This document shows, in pieces, positions 1 to 5,759 of a DNA stretch of 19,453 bases. Under the pieces are notes generated by a model, which saw only the letters and a program-made list of their open reading frames with translations, did not search any database and had not been told where the DNA came from. The DNA lies in NCBI GenBank assembly GCA_030037405.1, contig JASHRK010000027.1, forward strand, positions 1 through 19,453. Direction: 5' to 3'. Numbering within the stretch: the stretch's first letter is position 1; every line of letters begins with the position of its first letter. The translations under genes were made by a program, and so were the position numbers. The stretch is from Acidimicrobiales bacterium. GTDB taxonomy: Bacteria > Actinomycetota > Acidimicrobiia > Acidimicrobiales > Bog-793.

Positions 1-125
1 CCGCGGAGCCGTGCCTCGGCGACGGCGAACTCGAGCGCACGGAGCGATCCCGGTGACCCGTCGACGCCGACTACGACCCGCTGGGTTACTGCCGGTTGGT
101 CGTCGGCGAGCTGCTCCAACGACAT
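1..125 (-). CDS. Universal stress protein (UspA family), N-terminal fragment
   Basis: Reading leftward from the ATG at 125-123, the first 41 residues include VVVGVDGSPGSLRALEFAV. This is the typical first beta strand, D-G-S loop and helix of UspA-domain proteins. The Asp that usually contacts the nucleotide in ATP-binding members is present (VGVDGS). The rest, including the C-terminal G-2x-G-9x-G(S/T) motif, lies off the left edge, so ATP binding cannot be judged. The start is constrained: the TGA of the upstream gene (140-138) is in the same frame, and the only ATG after it is at 125. I see no strong Shine-Dalgarno sequence in the 12-nt gap, so translation may be coupled to the upstream gene. 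USPs of this type are common in actinobacterial hypoxia/dormancy regulons, which fits the DevR-like regulator further along. The family call is firm; the specific role is inference. Confidence 0.85.
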   Translation of the reverse strand, partial: MSLEQLADDQPAVTQRVVVGVDGSPGSLRALEFAVAEARLR

Positions 126-137
126 GGGATGCGCAAC

Positions 138-440
138 TCAGGCGGCCCGCAGGGTCGTCTTCGCGTCGAGCGCAGCGCGCAGGAGCTCTTGGGCGGAGAT
201 CACGGCACAGCCGGGCCGGACGAGCGACTCGATCGCCACTCTGAGCCAGACGCGACCGAGGAGGCCGCGATCACGAGTGATGGCCACCATCTCTCGCATG
301 CGATCGTCATCTGAAAGCGTCGGATCGACGGTGATGCGGATGGCCGCACCGACGAGCCGTCTCACCTCGGCACTTCTCTCTGGCCATGGGTGCGTTTCCT
401 CGGTGTCGTGCACCGGGCGCTCCTTGGTCGTCGCCACCAT
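138..440 (-). CDS. Hypothetical protein, 100 aa, upstream of the USP gene
   Basis: I do not recognise this protein. The start is set at the ATG at 440-438, preceded on the minus strand by a purine-rich GGGGGAGG about 5 nt upstream. The frame stays open a further 67 codons, but that part runs through the inverted-repeat regulatory region and has no Shine-Dalgarno sequence. The product is soluble: an acidic, His-rich N-terminus (about residues 1-25), then Arg-rich helices (26-70), an isolated Cys78 and a C-terminal helix. There are no transmembrane segments and no familiar motif. The next gene (USP) begins 12 nt after its stop, so the two are probably co-transcribed. Codon use resembles the neighbours and the ribosome-binding site is good, which supports a real gene. 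The stress-gene context hints at a stress accessory, without evidence for a mechanism. Confidence 0.6.
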   Translation of the reverse strand: MVATTKERPVHDTEETHPWPERSAEVRRLVGAAIRITVDPTLSDDDRMREMVAITRDRGLLGRVWLRVAIESLVRPGCAVISAQELLRAALDAKTTLRAA

Positions 441-470
441 CGGACCTCCCCCTCTCCATGTCGTCTCGAT

Positions 471-567
471 GCCGGCTGTCCCGAGATTGCTGCTGGACAG
501 CCGGCCTGTATTGGCAATATTCCGCCCCACGGCGGGATCACTTGTAGGGTCGAAGGCCCCTTTCGAC
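471..567. promoter_or_regulatory. Divergent intergenic region with four successive inverted repeats
   Basis: The 200-nt gap between the minus-strand stress genes and ppk2 holds four inverted repeats. (a) 471-481 GCCGGCTGTCC pairs perfectly with 495-505 GGACAGCCGGC across a 13-nt spacer. (b) TATTGGCAATA at 509-519 is an odd-centred palindrome. (c) CCGCC 522-526 pairs with GGCGG 531-535. (d) GTCGAA 549-554 pairs with TTCGAC 562-567. Repeat (a) sits 31-65 nt upstream of the hypothetical gene's ATG and could be an operator or a 5'-UTR hairpin. I could not identify a convincing -35/-10 pair on either strand. Confidence 0.5.
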
Positions 568-640
568 ACCGGCAGCTCGAAGGGGAGCCGGAGGCACGCG
601 GGACCGGCAAGCGCGATGCTCGTTGCATGAGGACCTGGCA

Positions 641-1543
641 ATGAAGCTGCCGAGAGAGGTGATCGACGAGCTGACGGTGCACCCGGGGAGGCCTGCGGCC
701 CTCTCCAGGCGGGGCACGGCGGAGACGAGAGCCGACTGGCTCGGGGTCGTCGGCCGCTCCCATCCCCGTGAGGTCGCCGAGGCGGACCTCGAGGAGCTGA
801 AGAAGACTCTCTCCTCTGCCCAGGAGCTGCTCTACGCGAGCGGCAGCGTGGCTCTTCTCGTGCTCCTGCAGGCCCTCGACGCCGCCGGCAAGGACGGGAC
901 CATCAAGCACGTCATGTCCGGCGTGAACCCGCAGGGCTGCGAAGTCTTCTCCTTCAAGCAACCGTCGCTGGAGGAGCTGCGCCACGACTTCCTCTGGCGC
1001 TACGCCAAGGCGCTGCCCGAACGCGGCCGGATCGGGATCTTCAACCGCTCGTACTACGAGGAAGTCCTCGTCTGCCGCGTCCACCCGGAGCTGCTCGCCG
1101 CCCAGCACCTACCGGAGGGGGCTCACGGGGACCGCTTCTGGAGCGATCGTTTCGAGGACATCAACGCTTTCGAGCACCATCTCGACAGAAACGGCACCCG
1201 GATCGTGAAGCTCTTCCTTCACATCTCGAGAGCCGAGCAGCGCAAGCGCTTGCTCGAGCGGCTGGACGATCCGCAAAAGCACTGGAAGCTGTCTCCGAGC
1301 GATGTCGCCGAGCACGCTCGTTTCGCCGAGTACCAGGGCGCATACGAGGAGGCGCTCTCGGCCACGTCGACTCCGTGGGCTCCGTGGTACGTCGTGCCGG
1401 CGGACCACAAGTTCGCCCTCCGGGCGCTCGTGGGCGGGATAATCGTCGATCGCATCGAGCAGCTCGACCTGCGGCTGCCGACCCTCGGGAAAGAGGCGAC
1501 CCGCGCCCTCGAGGAGGCGCGAGAGACGCTCGGGCGCGAGTGA
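641..1543 (+). CDS. ppk2: Polyphosphate kinase 2 (PPK2 family)
   Basis: Cytoplasmic enzyme moving phosphate between polyphosphate and nucleotides (polyP plus NDP or NMP to a more phosphorylated nucleotide, reversible in many members). At 300 residues it matches single-domain PPK2. The Walker A-like loop DAAGKDGTIKHVMSGVNPQG spans residues 80-99. The Walker B segment IGIFNRSYYEEVLV is at 131-144. The Arg-rich lid (EQRKRLLERLDDPQKHWK) lies around 199-216 and the family DVAEH segment at 221-225. Wording of the Walker A region (HVMSGVNPQG) resembles polyP:AMP/ADP phosphotransferases of the class III type; substrate class is inference. The start is the ATG at 641, with GAGG at 629-632 and 8-nt spacing; a TTG at 623 would add six residues but has no such site. 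PiT begins 42 nt downstream, giving phosphate uptake and polyP use in one transcription direction. Confidence 0.93.
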   Translation: MKLPREVIDELTVHPGRPAALSRRGTAETRADWLGVVGRSHPREVAEADLEELKKTLSSAQELLYASGSVALLVLLQALDAAGKDGTIKHVMSGVNPQGCEVFSFKQPSLEELRHDFLWRYAKALPERGRIGIFNRSYYEEVLVCRVHPELLAAQHLPEGAHGDRFWSDRFEDINAFEHHLDRNGTRIVKLFLHISRAEQRKRLLERLDDPQKHWKLSPSDVAEHARFAEYQGAYEEALSATSTPWAPWYVVPADHKFALRALVGGIIVDRIEQLDLRLPTLGKEATRALEEARETLGRE

Positions 1544-1585
1544 CCCGCCCTCTGAGGACCACTTCGGTGCCGGCTCCGGGTCGAT

Positions 1586-2599
1586 ATGAGCGCTGCTGAG
1601 GTCTTGGCGGTCGCCGGGGCGCTTGCGCTTGCCTCGCTACTTGGGATGAGCGACTCGCCGAACGCGATGGCAGCCCTCGTGGCGGGCCGTACTCGCTCGT
1701 TCCGCGCCGTTGCCGTCTGGTCCCTTGCCTGGACCATCGTCGGCGGTCTCATCGCAGGCACTGCCGTTGCCCGCACCACCGTGGGGCTCGTCCGTGTCCC
1801 GCCCCACCTGCTCGTCCCCGTCCTCGCCGCCGGCTGCTGGGCGTCGGTGGTCTTCACCTGGTGGACCGTCCGGCATGGCTTTCCGACGAGCGCCAGTGTC
1901 GGGCTCGTGGGGGGCCTTGCCGGCGCCGGTCTGGCGGCCCGCGGCTGGGAGGGCGTGCATTGGGGGGGCTTCGAAGGCTACCGGCTGGTCGGCGTGCTCG
2001 GGGTCCTCGGGGGGATCCTTCTCGCCCCCGTGATCGCCGGCACCGCCGCCCTCATGTTCGAACGCAGGATCCACCCCCTCTCCTTGCATCTGCGACGCGG
2101 TGCCGCCCGGCCCGTTCGCGCCGCCCTCTGGCTTGTCTCAGCTGCCGTCGCGCTGGCTGACGGTACCAACGACGGCCAGAAGGCGATGGGGATCCTGGCG
2201 GTGTCGCTCTCGGGCGCGGCGGTCCTGCAACCGGGGGGAAGTGGGATCTCGTGGCCGGTACGGGTAGCGTGCGCTGTGCTGCTCGCCGTCTTCAGCGTCC
2301 TCGGCGGGCGTCAGGTCGTGACCACGGTGGCCCGCCGTCTCTGGCGCTCCACGACGACGGACGATCTTGCCGGCCAGTCCTCGGCGGCGGCTGTCATCTT
2401 CCTCGCAGCTTGGCTGGGACTACCTCTCTCGACCTCGACGGTGGTGACCTCGGCCAAGGTTGGCACCGGTCTCTCCCGGCGCCCCCGTCACCTCCACCGC
2501 CGGCAGGTGCTGCGCATTCTCGGGGCATGGGCCGTGACGCTTCCTGCCTGCGGCATTGCCGGGGCGCTCCTCATCGGTGCCTGGAGGCTCGCCCGATGA
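1586..2599 (+). CDS. pit: PiT-family inorganic phosphate transporter
   Basis: Cation-coupled, low-affinity phosphate permease of the cytoplasmic membrane, 337 residues, hydrophobic almost throughout with about 8-10 membrane segments. The two family repeats are visible. The first has GMSDSPNAMAAL (20-31) and GFPTSASVGLVGG (98-110). The second has ADGTNDGQKAMGI (191-203) and GLPLSTSTVVTSAKVGTG (278-295). The Asp of each signature is kept (D23, D196), although the first reads S-D where most members have N-D. A soluble His/Arg-rich loop (298-307) precedes the last helix. Upstream of the ATG there is no clear Shine-Dalgarno sequence, so the exact start is less certain than the family. The stop overlaps the ATG of the DUF47 gene (ATGA at 2596-2599), the usual PiT-DUF47 pairing. 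Confidence 0.9.
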   Translation: MSAAEVLAVAGALALASLLGMSDSPNAMAALVAGRTRSFRAVAVWSLAWTIVGGLIAGTAVARTTVGLVRVPPHLLVPVLAAGCWASVVFTWWTVRHGFPTSASVGLVGGLAGAGLAARGWEGVHWGGFEGYRLVGVLGVLGGILLAPVIAGTAALMFERRIHPLSLHLRRGAARPVRAALWLVSAAVALADGTNDGQKAMGILAVSLSGAAVLQPGGSGISWPVRVACAVLLAVFSVLGGRQVVTTVARRLWRSTTTDDLAGQSSAAAVIFLAAWLGLPLSTSTVVTSAKVGTGLSRRPRHLHRRQVLRILGAWAVTLPACGIAGALLIGAWRLAR

Positions 2600-3249
2600 C
2601 GCTCGGGCGACGTCGCGGCCGATTCAACTGGCCGGGGTGGGTCGAGCGCCTGTCGCTCTCGTCGGGACCCGATGTCATGGGCTTGCTCGTCGCCCAGGGT
2701 GAGGTGAGCGTCAAGGCGCTGGAGGCCTTCGCGTCTTGGTCCAAGGGTGCGGGCCTCGACAGCGCCCAGCTGGTCCGGAACCTCGAGCACGCCGCAGACG
2801 ACGCCCGTCACTCGCTCGTTGCCGCCCTCAAACAGTCGCTCGCCACCCCGATCGGCCAGGAGGACCTCTTCGTCCTCTCCGAACGCTGCGATCGCGTGGT
2901 CAACCGTGTGAAGAACATCGTGGCCGAGTCCGAGATCTTGAGCTGGTCGCCGGACGCCCACGCAGCCGAGATGGCCGAGCTGCTACGTAGCGGGATGGAG
3001 TCTGTTCTCTCAGGCTTCAAGTCCTTGACCGCCCGGGGGGATGCGACTGGCGACGCCGCGCTCAGCGCCACGCACTGCGTCCGCGGCGTCGAGCACGAGT
3101 ACCGGCGGTCGATGGCGCAGCTGAGCGCGGAGCCGGACCTGCGCCGGGTCTTCAACGCACGCGAGATGTACCGCCTCTACGCCGGCGCTGCGGAAGCGCT
3201 CGAAGCGCTCTCCGACAGGCTCTGGTACGCCGTCCTGGCCGAGCCGTGA
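2596..3249 (+). CDS. DUF47/PhoU-like accessory protein of the PiT transporter
   Basis: 217 residues, predicted all-helical, cytoplasmic. Features typical of DUF47 (distant PhoU relatives) are visible: a helix beginning VMGLLVAQGEVSVKALEAF (about 28-46), then NLEHAADDARHSL (62-74) with the acidic/His cluster used for metal in PhoU-type bundles, then QEDLFVLSERCDRVVNRVKN (92-111), then HCVRGVEHEYRRSMAQL (about 157-173) in the second bundle. The start is the ATG at 2596, overlapping the PiT stop by ATGA, so translation is coupled to the transporter. DUF47 proteins encoded next to PiT genes are thought to modulate phosphate transport; that role is from family knowledge. There is no downstream gene in tight coupling; 138 nt follow before ftsH. 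Confidence 0.88.
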   Translation: MTLGRRRGRFNWPGWVERLSLSSGPDVMGLLVAQGEVSVKALEAFASWSKGAGLDSAQLVRNLEHAADDARHSLVAALKQSLATPIGQEDLFVLSERCDRVVNRVKNIVAESEILSWSPDAHAAEMAELLRSGMESVLSGFKSLTARGDATGDAALSATHCVRGVEHEYRRSMAQLSAEPDLRRVFNAREMYRLYAGAAEALEALSDRLWYAVLAEP

Positions 3250-3298
3250 GGGGCTCGGACCGGTTCGGCGCCCCCGGGGCCTTCCGGCGTCCTCAACA

Positions 3299-3310
3299 GG
3301 TCGTTCGACC
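3299..3310. repeat. 12-bp palindrome upstream of the FtsH gene
   Basis: GGTCGTTCGACC is self-complementary except for its TT centre (GGTCG/CGACC). It sits in the 138-nt gap between the DUF47 gene and ftsH, 77 nt upstream of the ATG. It could be a small operator or part of the DUF47 transcript's 3' end. There is no following T-run, so an intrinsic terminator is not supported. Confidence 0.25.
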
Positions 3311-3387
3311 CTAGTTGCCCGACTTCGCCGAGCCGATACTTGCCTCAAGAGAGGACGAGACATTCCTCGTGAAGGAGGAGAGCCGCC

Positions 3388-4941
3388 ATGACGACGCTGG
3401 CTGCCGCAGTGCCCTTCTCGGCGGCGCATCGGGCGGACGGCAACCCGGTCACGGTCCTGATAGTGGTCGGCTCGCTCGTCGGGTTCGTCTTGTGCCTGGC
3501 GGTCAGCAATCGCCTTCTCACGAGGAAGCGCCGCCGAGCGGAGTGCCTCGACCCGGCAGGCTGCCAGACGGGTCGCCGCCCCGTGGCGAGCCGCGTTCCC
3601 CACACGACTCCAGAGGCCAAGCCGGTAGAGGTGCCGGAGACGCGCTTCAGCGATGTCGCCGGTGCCGACGAGGCTGTCGAGGAGCTGCGAGAGCTCGTGC
3701 GCTTCCTCAGGGCCCCCGAGGACTACGAGGCGCTCGGAGCGGAGCTGCCGAGTGGCTACCTGCTCGTCGGCCCGCCGGGAACGGGCAAGACGCTCCTTGC
3801 CCGTGCCGTCGCCGGCGAGGCGGGGGTCCCCTTCTTCGCCATGAGCGGCTCGGAGTTCGTGGAGACCTACGTAGGCGTCGGGGCGGCACGGATACGGTCG
3901 CTCTTCGCCAAGGCCCGCTCGAGCGAGAAGGCGATCGTCTTCATCGACGAGATCGACGCCATCGGGCGCTCTCGTGGAGGGCATGCCCCCGCTGCCAACG
4001 AGGAGCGTGAGTCGACCCTCAACCAGCTCCTCGTGGAGATGGACGGTTTCGTCAAGTCCTCGGTTGTGGTGATCGGCGCCACGAACCGCCCCGACGTCCT
4101 CGACAGGGCTCTCCTCAGGCCTGGGCGCTTCGACCAGCACATCACGGTGGCGCCACCCGACCGCAGGGGCCGTTCCAGGATCCTCGAGCTGTACCTCAAA
4201 CGCCGCAAGCTCGGCGCCGGCGTCGACGTCGACATGCTGGGGCGGCGGACCCCAGGTTTCAGCGGCGCCGACCTGGCCAACCTGGTCAACACGGCGGCGC
4301 TGATAGCCGTCAGGCGAGGTGCGGGGGTGATCGAGGGTGAGCACCTCGACGACGCTCTCGCAACGGTCACGCTCGGCCCCGCCCGCAAGTCCCGCGTCGT
4401 CGCCGAGCGCGACCGCCGGATAACCGCCTGGCACGAAGCGGGCCACGCTCTCGCCGGCCTCTGGTTGGAGGACGCCCAAGACCCGGTGCAGGTGACGATC
4501 ATTCCCCGCGGCCAAGCCGGCGGCGTCACCTGGTTCCCCGGGCACGACGAGGACTTTCTCTCCCTACGGCAGGCAAAGGCACAGCTCGTGGTGGCGATGT
4601 CCGGGCGTGTCGCCGAGGAGATCTACCTTGGGGACGACTTCACTCAGGGGGCCTCGAACGACATCAAGTCGGCCACGGACCTTGCCCGAACCATGGTCAC
4701 CGAGTTCGGCATGAGCTCGCTCGGACCGGTCTACGTCCATCCCGAGCAGCAGCACATCGGCGTCCTTGCCGAGCGTGTGCACACCGCGGCCGCCGAGCTC
4801 CTCGAGGAAGCTCTCTCGACGGCGCGAGAGCTGCTCTCGACCGGGCGAGACGCTCTCGAGGCGACCGTGACGGAGCTCCTCAGCGAGGAGACGCTCGACA
4901 CCGACGCCCTCGTCCGCCTGGCGGGCCGCCGCGCTGCCTGA
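3388..4941 (+). CDS. ftsH: FtsH-type ATP-dependent zinc metalloprotease, short form with one membrane segment
   Basis: Membrane-anchored AAA+ protease degrading membrane and soluble proteins. Order of parts: one membrane segment at about 21-40, followed by the basic stretch TRKRRR (45-50), then the AAA domain from about 85. This contains Walker A GPPGTGKT (128-135), pore loop TYVGVG (160-165, with Tyr where most FtsH have Phe), Walker B IVFIDEID (183-190) and the second region of homology ATNRPDVLDRALLRPGRFD (231-249). The M41 peptidase has HEAGH (349-353) and the third zinc ligand, probably Asp425 in GASNDIKSATDLAR. All catalytic motifs are intact. At 517 residues it lacks the second helix and the extracytoplasmic domain of classical FtsH (about 610-650 or more residues). 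The ATG at 3388 has a strong AAGGAGG at 3372-3378. A housekeeping ftsH may exist elsewhere; this one sits in a stress/phosphate block. Confidence 0.93.
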   Translation: MTTLAAAVPFSAAHRADGNPVTVLIVVGSLVGFVLCLAVSNRLLTRKRRRAECLDPAGCQTGRRPVASRVPHTTPEAKPVEVPETRFSDVAGADEAVEELRELVRFLRAPEDYEALGAELPSGYLLVGPPGTGKTLLARAVAGEAGVPFFAMSGSEFVETYVGVGAARIRSLFAKARSSEKAIVFIDEIDAIGRSRGGHAPAANEERESTLNQLLVEMDGFVKSSVVVIGATNRPDVLDRALLRPGRFDQHITVAPPDRRGRSRILELYLKRRKLGAGVDVDMLGRRTPGFSGADLANLVNTAALIAVRRGAGVIEGEHLDDALATVTLGPARKSRVVAERDRRITAWHEAGHALAGLWLEDAQDPVQVTIIPRGQAGGVTWFPGHDEDFLSLRQAKAQLVVAMSGRVAEEIYLGDDFTQGASNDIKSATDLARTMVTEFGMSSLGPVYVHPEQQHIGVLAERVHTAAAELLEEALSTARELLSTGRDALEATVTELLSEETLDTDALVRLAGRRAA

Positions 4942-5017
4942 GCGGATGTTCCCGTCTCCCGGTCTGTGCCACGTCGCCGCGGGCGGGGCGGAGCTTCCGG
5001 AGCGGCTCTGTAGCTGC

Positions 5018-5031
5018 AACTATGTGAGGCG
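5018..5031 (+). promoter_or_regulatory. Possible promoter for a leaderless devR-like transcript
   Basis: The GTG start at 5031 is immediately preceded by TATGTGAGGC. The only Shine-Dalgarno-like GAGG (5026-5029) is one base from the start codon, too close to act normally, and an in-frame TGA at 5025-5027 rules out an earlier start. The AT-rich AACTATG around 5018-5024 is at the distance expected for a -10 element if the transcript begins at the GTG. The match to the -10 consensus is poor, so this is a suggestion only. Confidence 0.25.
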
Positions 5032-5681
5032 TGGCACTACGAGTCTTTCTCCTCGACGACCACGAGGTCGTCCGCTCCGGGCTGCGGGCGATGATCGACG
5101 CGGAAGAGGACCTCGAAGTCGTGGGGGAGGCGGCCACCGCCGAGCAGGCTTTGTCCCGCATCCCACCGACCCGCCCCGATGTGGCCGTCCTCGACGTCCG
5201 GCTCGGAGAGGGGGACGGCATCGAGGTCTGTCGCGAGGTTCGCTCCCGCATGCCGGAGATCGCCTGCCTCATCCTCACGTCGTTCTCGGACGACGAGGCT
5301 CTCTTTGCTGCCATCATGGCCGGAGCGGCCGGGTATCTGCTGAAGCAGATCCGGGGCACCGATCTGGTCGGCGCCATCAGGCGGGTCGGGGCGGGCGAGT
5401 CCCTCATCGACCCGAAGCTGACGGCGAAGGTGATGGAACGGATCCGTTCCGGTCCACCCGAAGACGAGAGGCTGGCGCGCCTGAGCGGCCAGGAGCGCAG
5501 GATCCTGACCCTAATTGCAGACGGTCTGACGAACCGGCAGATCGCCGAGTCGCTCTACCTGGCGGAGAAGACGGTGAAGAACTACGTCTCCAACATGCTC
5601 ACCAAGCTCGACATGTCGAGGCGCACCGAGGCGGCTGCCTTTGCCGCTCGCCTGGACGAGCGGCGCGAGCACGAGCGGTAG
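5031..5681 (+). CDS. devR: NarL/LuxR-family response regulator, DevR/DosR-like
   Basis: Two-domain DNA-binding regulator of 216 residues. The receiver domain (about 3-120) has the acidic pair D9-D10, phospho-acceptor D55 (VAVLDVRL), T83 and K105. The LuxR-type helix-turn-helix (about 150-212) contains LSGQERRILTLIADGLTNRQ and AEKTVKNYVSNMLTKL. Line by line it resembles mycobacterial DevR/DosR, the hypoxia/nitric oxide/dormancy regulator: the openings VFLLDDHEVVRSGL, PDVAVLDVRL and RMPEIACLILTS, and the recognition helix K180/K183/N184, correspond closely. It is not adjacent to a sensor kinase here, so its partner (a DevS/DosT-like kinase) must be elsewhere. The start is GTG, with a possible leaderless transcript. 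Neighbouring USP and PPK2 genes fit a dormancy-type regulon, but no full DosR box was found. The exact orthology is inference. Confidence 0.88.
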   Translation: MALRVFLLDDHEVVRSGLRAMIDAEEDLEVVGEAATAEQALSRIPPTRPDVAVLDVRLGEGDGIEVCREVRSRMPEIACLILTSFSDDEALFAAIMAGAAGYLLKQIRGTDLVGAIRRVGAGESLIDPKLTAKVMERIRSGPPEDERLARLSGQERRILTLIADGLTNRQIAESLYLAEKTVKNYVSNMLTKLDMSRRTEAAAFAARLDERREHER

Positions 5682-5724
5682 CCGTCCCCGTTTCGTCCGC
5701 CGATCGCCTTCTGACGAGCGGCCG

Positions 5725-5742
5725 CTGAGGACGCCGCCTCAG
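5725..5742. terminator. Possible shared terminator hairpin between convergent genes
   Basis: CTGAGG (5725-5730) and CCTCAG (5737-5742) form a perfect 6-bp stem with a 6-nt loop in the 78-nt convergent gap between the devR-like gene and the minus-strand reductase gene. Only a pyrimidine-rich stretch with a few T residues follows on the plus strand, so the terminator reading is based on position and hairpin rather than on a clear U-tract. Confidence 0.35.
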
Positions 5743-5759
5743 GAGGTCCTTCTCCTCTC

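Noticed and set aside
476..487. DosR-box half-site (CTCGGGAC on the minus strand) upstream of the hypothetical gene
   Set aside because: It matches seven of eight bases of one half-site, but the second half is absent, and the bases are already part of the 11-bp inverted repeat.
2251..2595. Longer N-terminus for the DUF47 protein
   Set aside because: The extension is out of frame within the PiT gene and low complexity; the ATGA overlap at 2596 is the standard arrangement.
3010..4545. Open minus-strand frame of about 511 codons opposite ftsH
   Set aside because: It is antisense to a gene with unmistakable AAA/M41 motifs. The product is Arg/Gly/Asp-rich with no domain, typical of shadow frames in GC-rich DNA.
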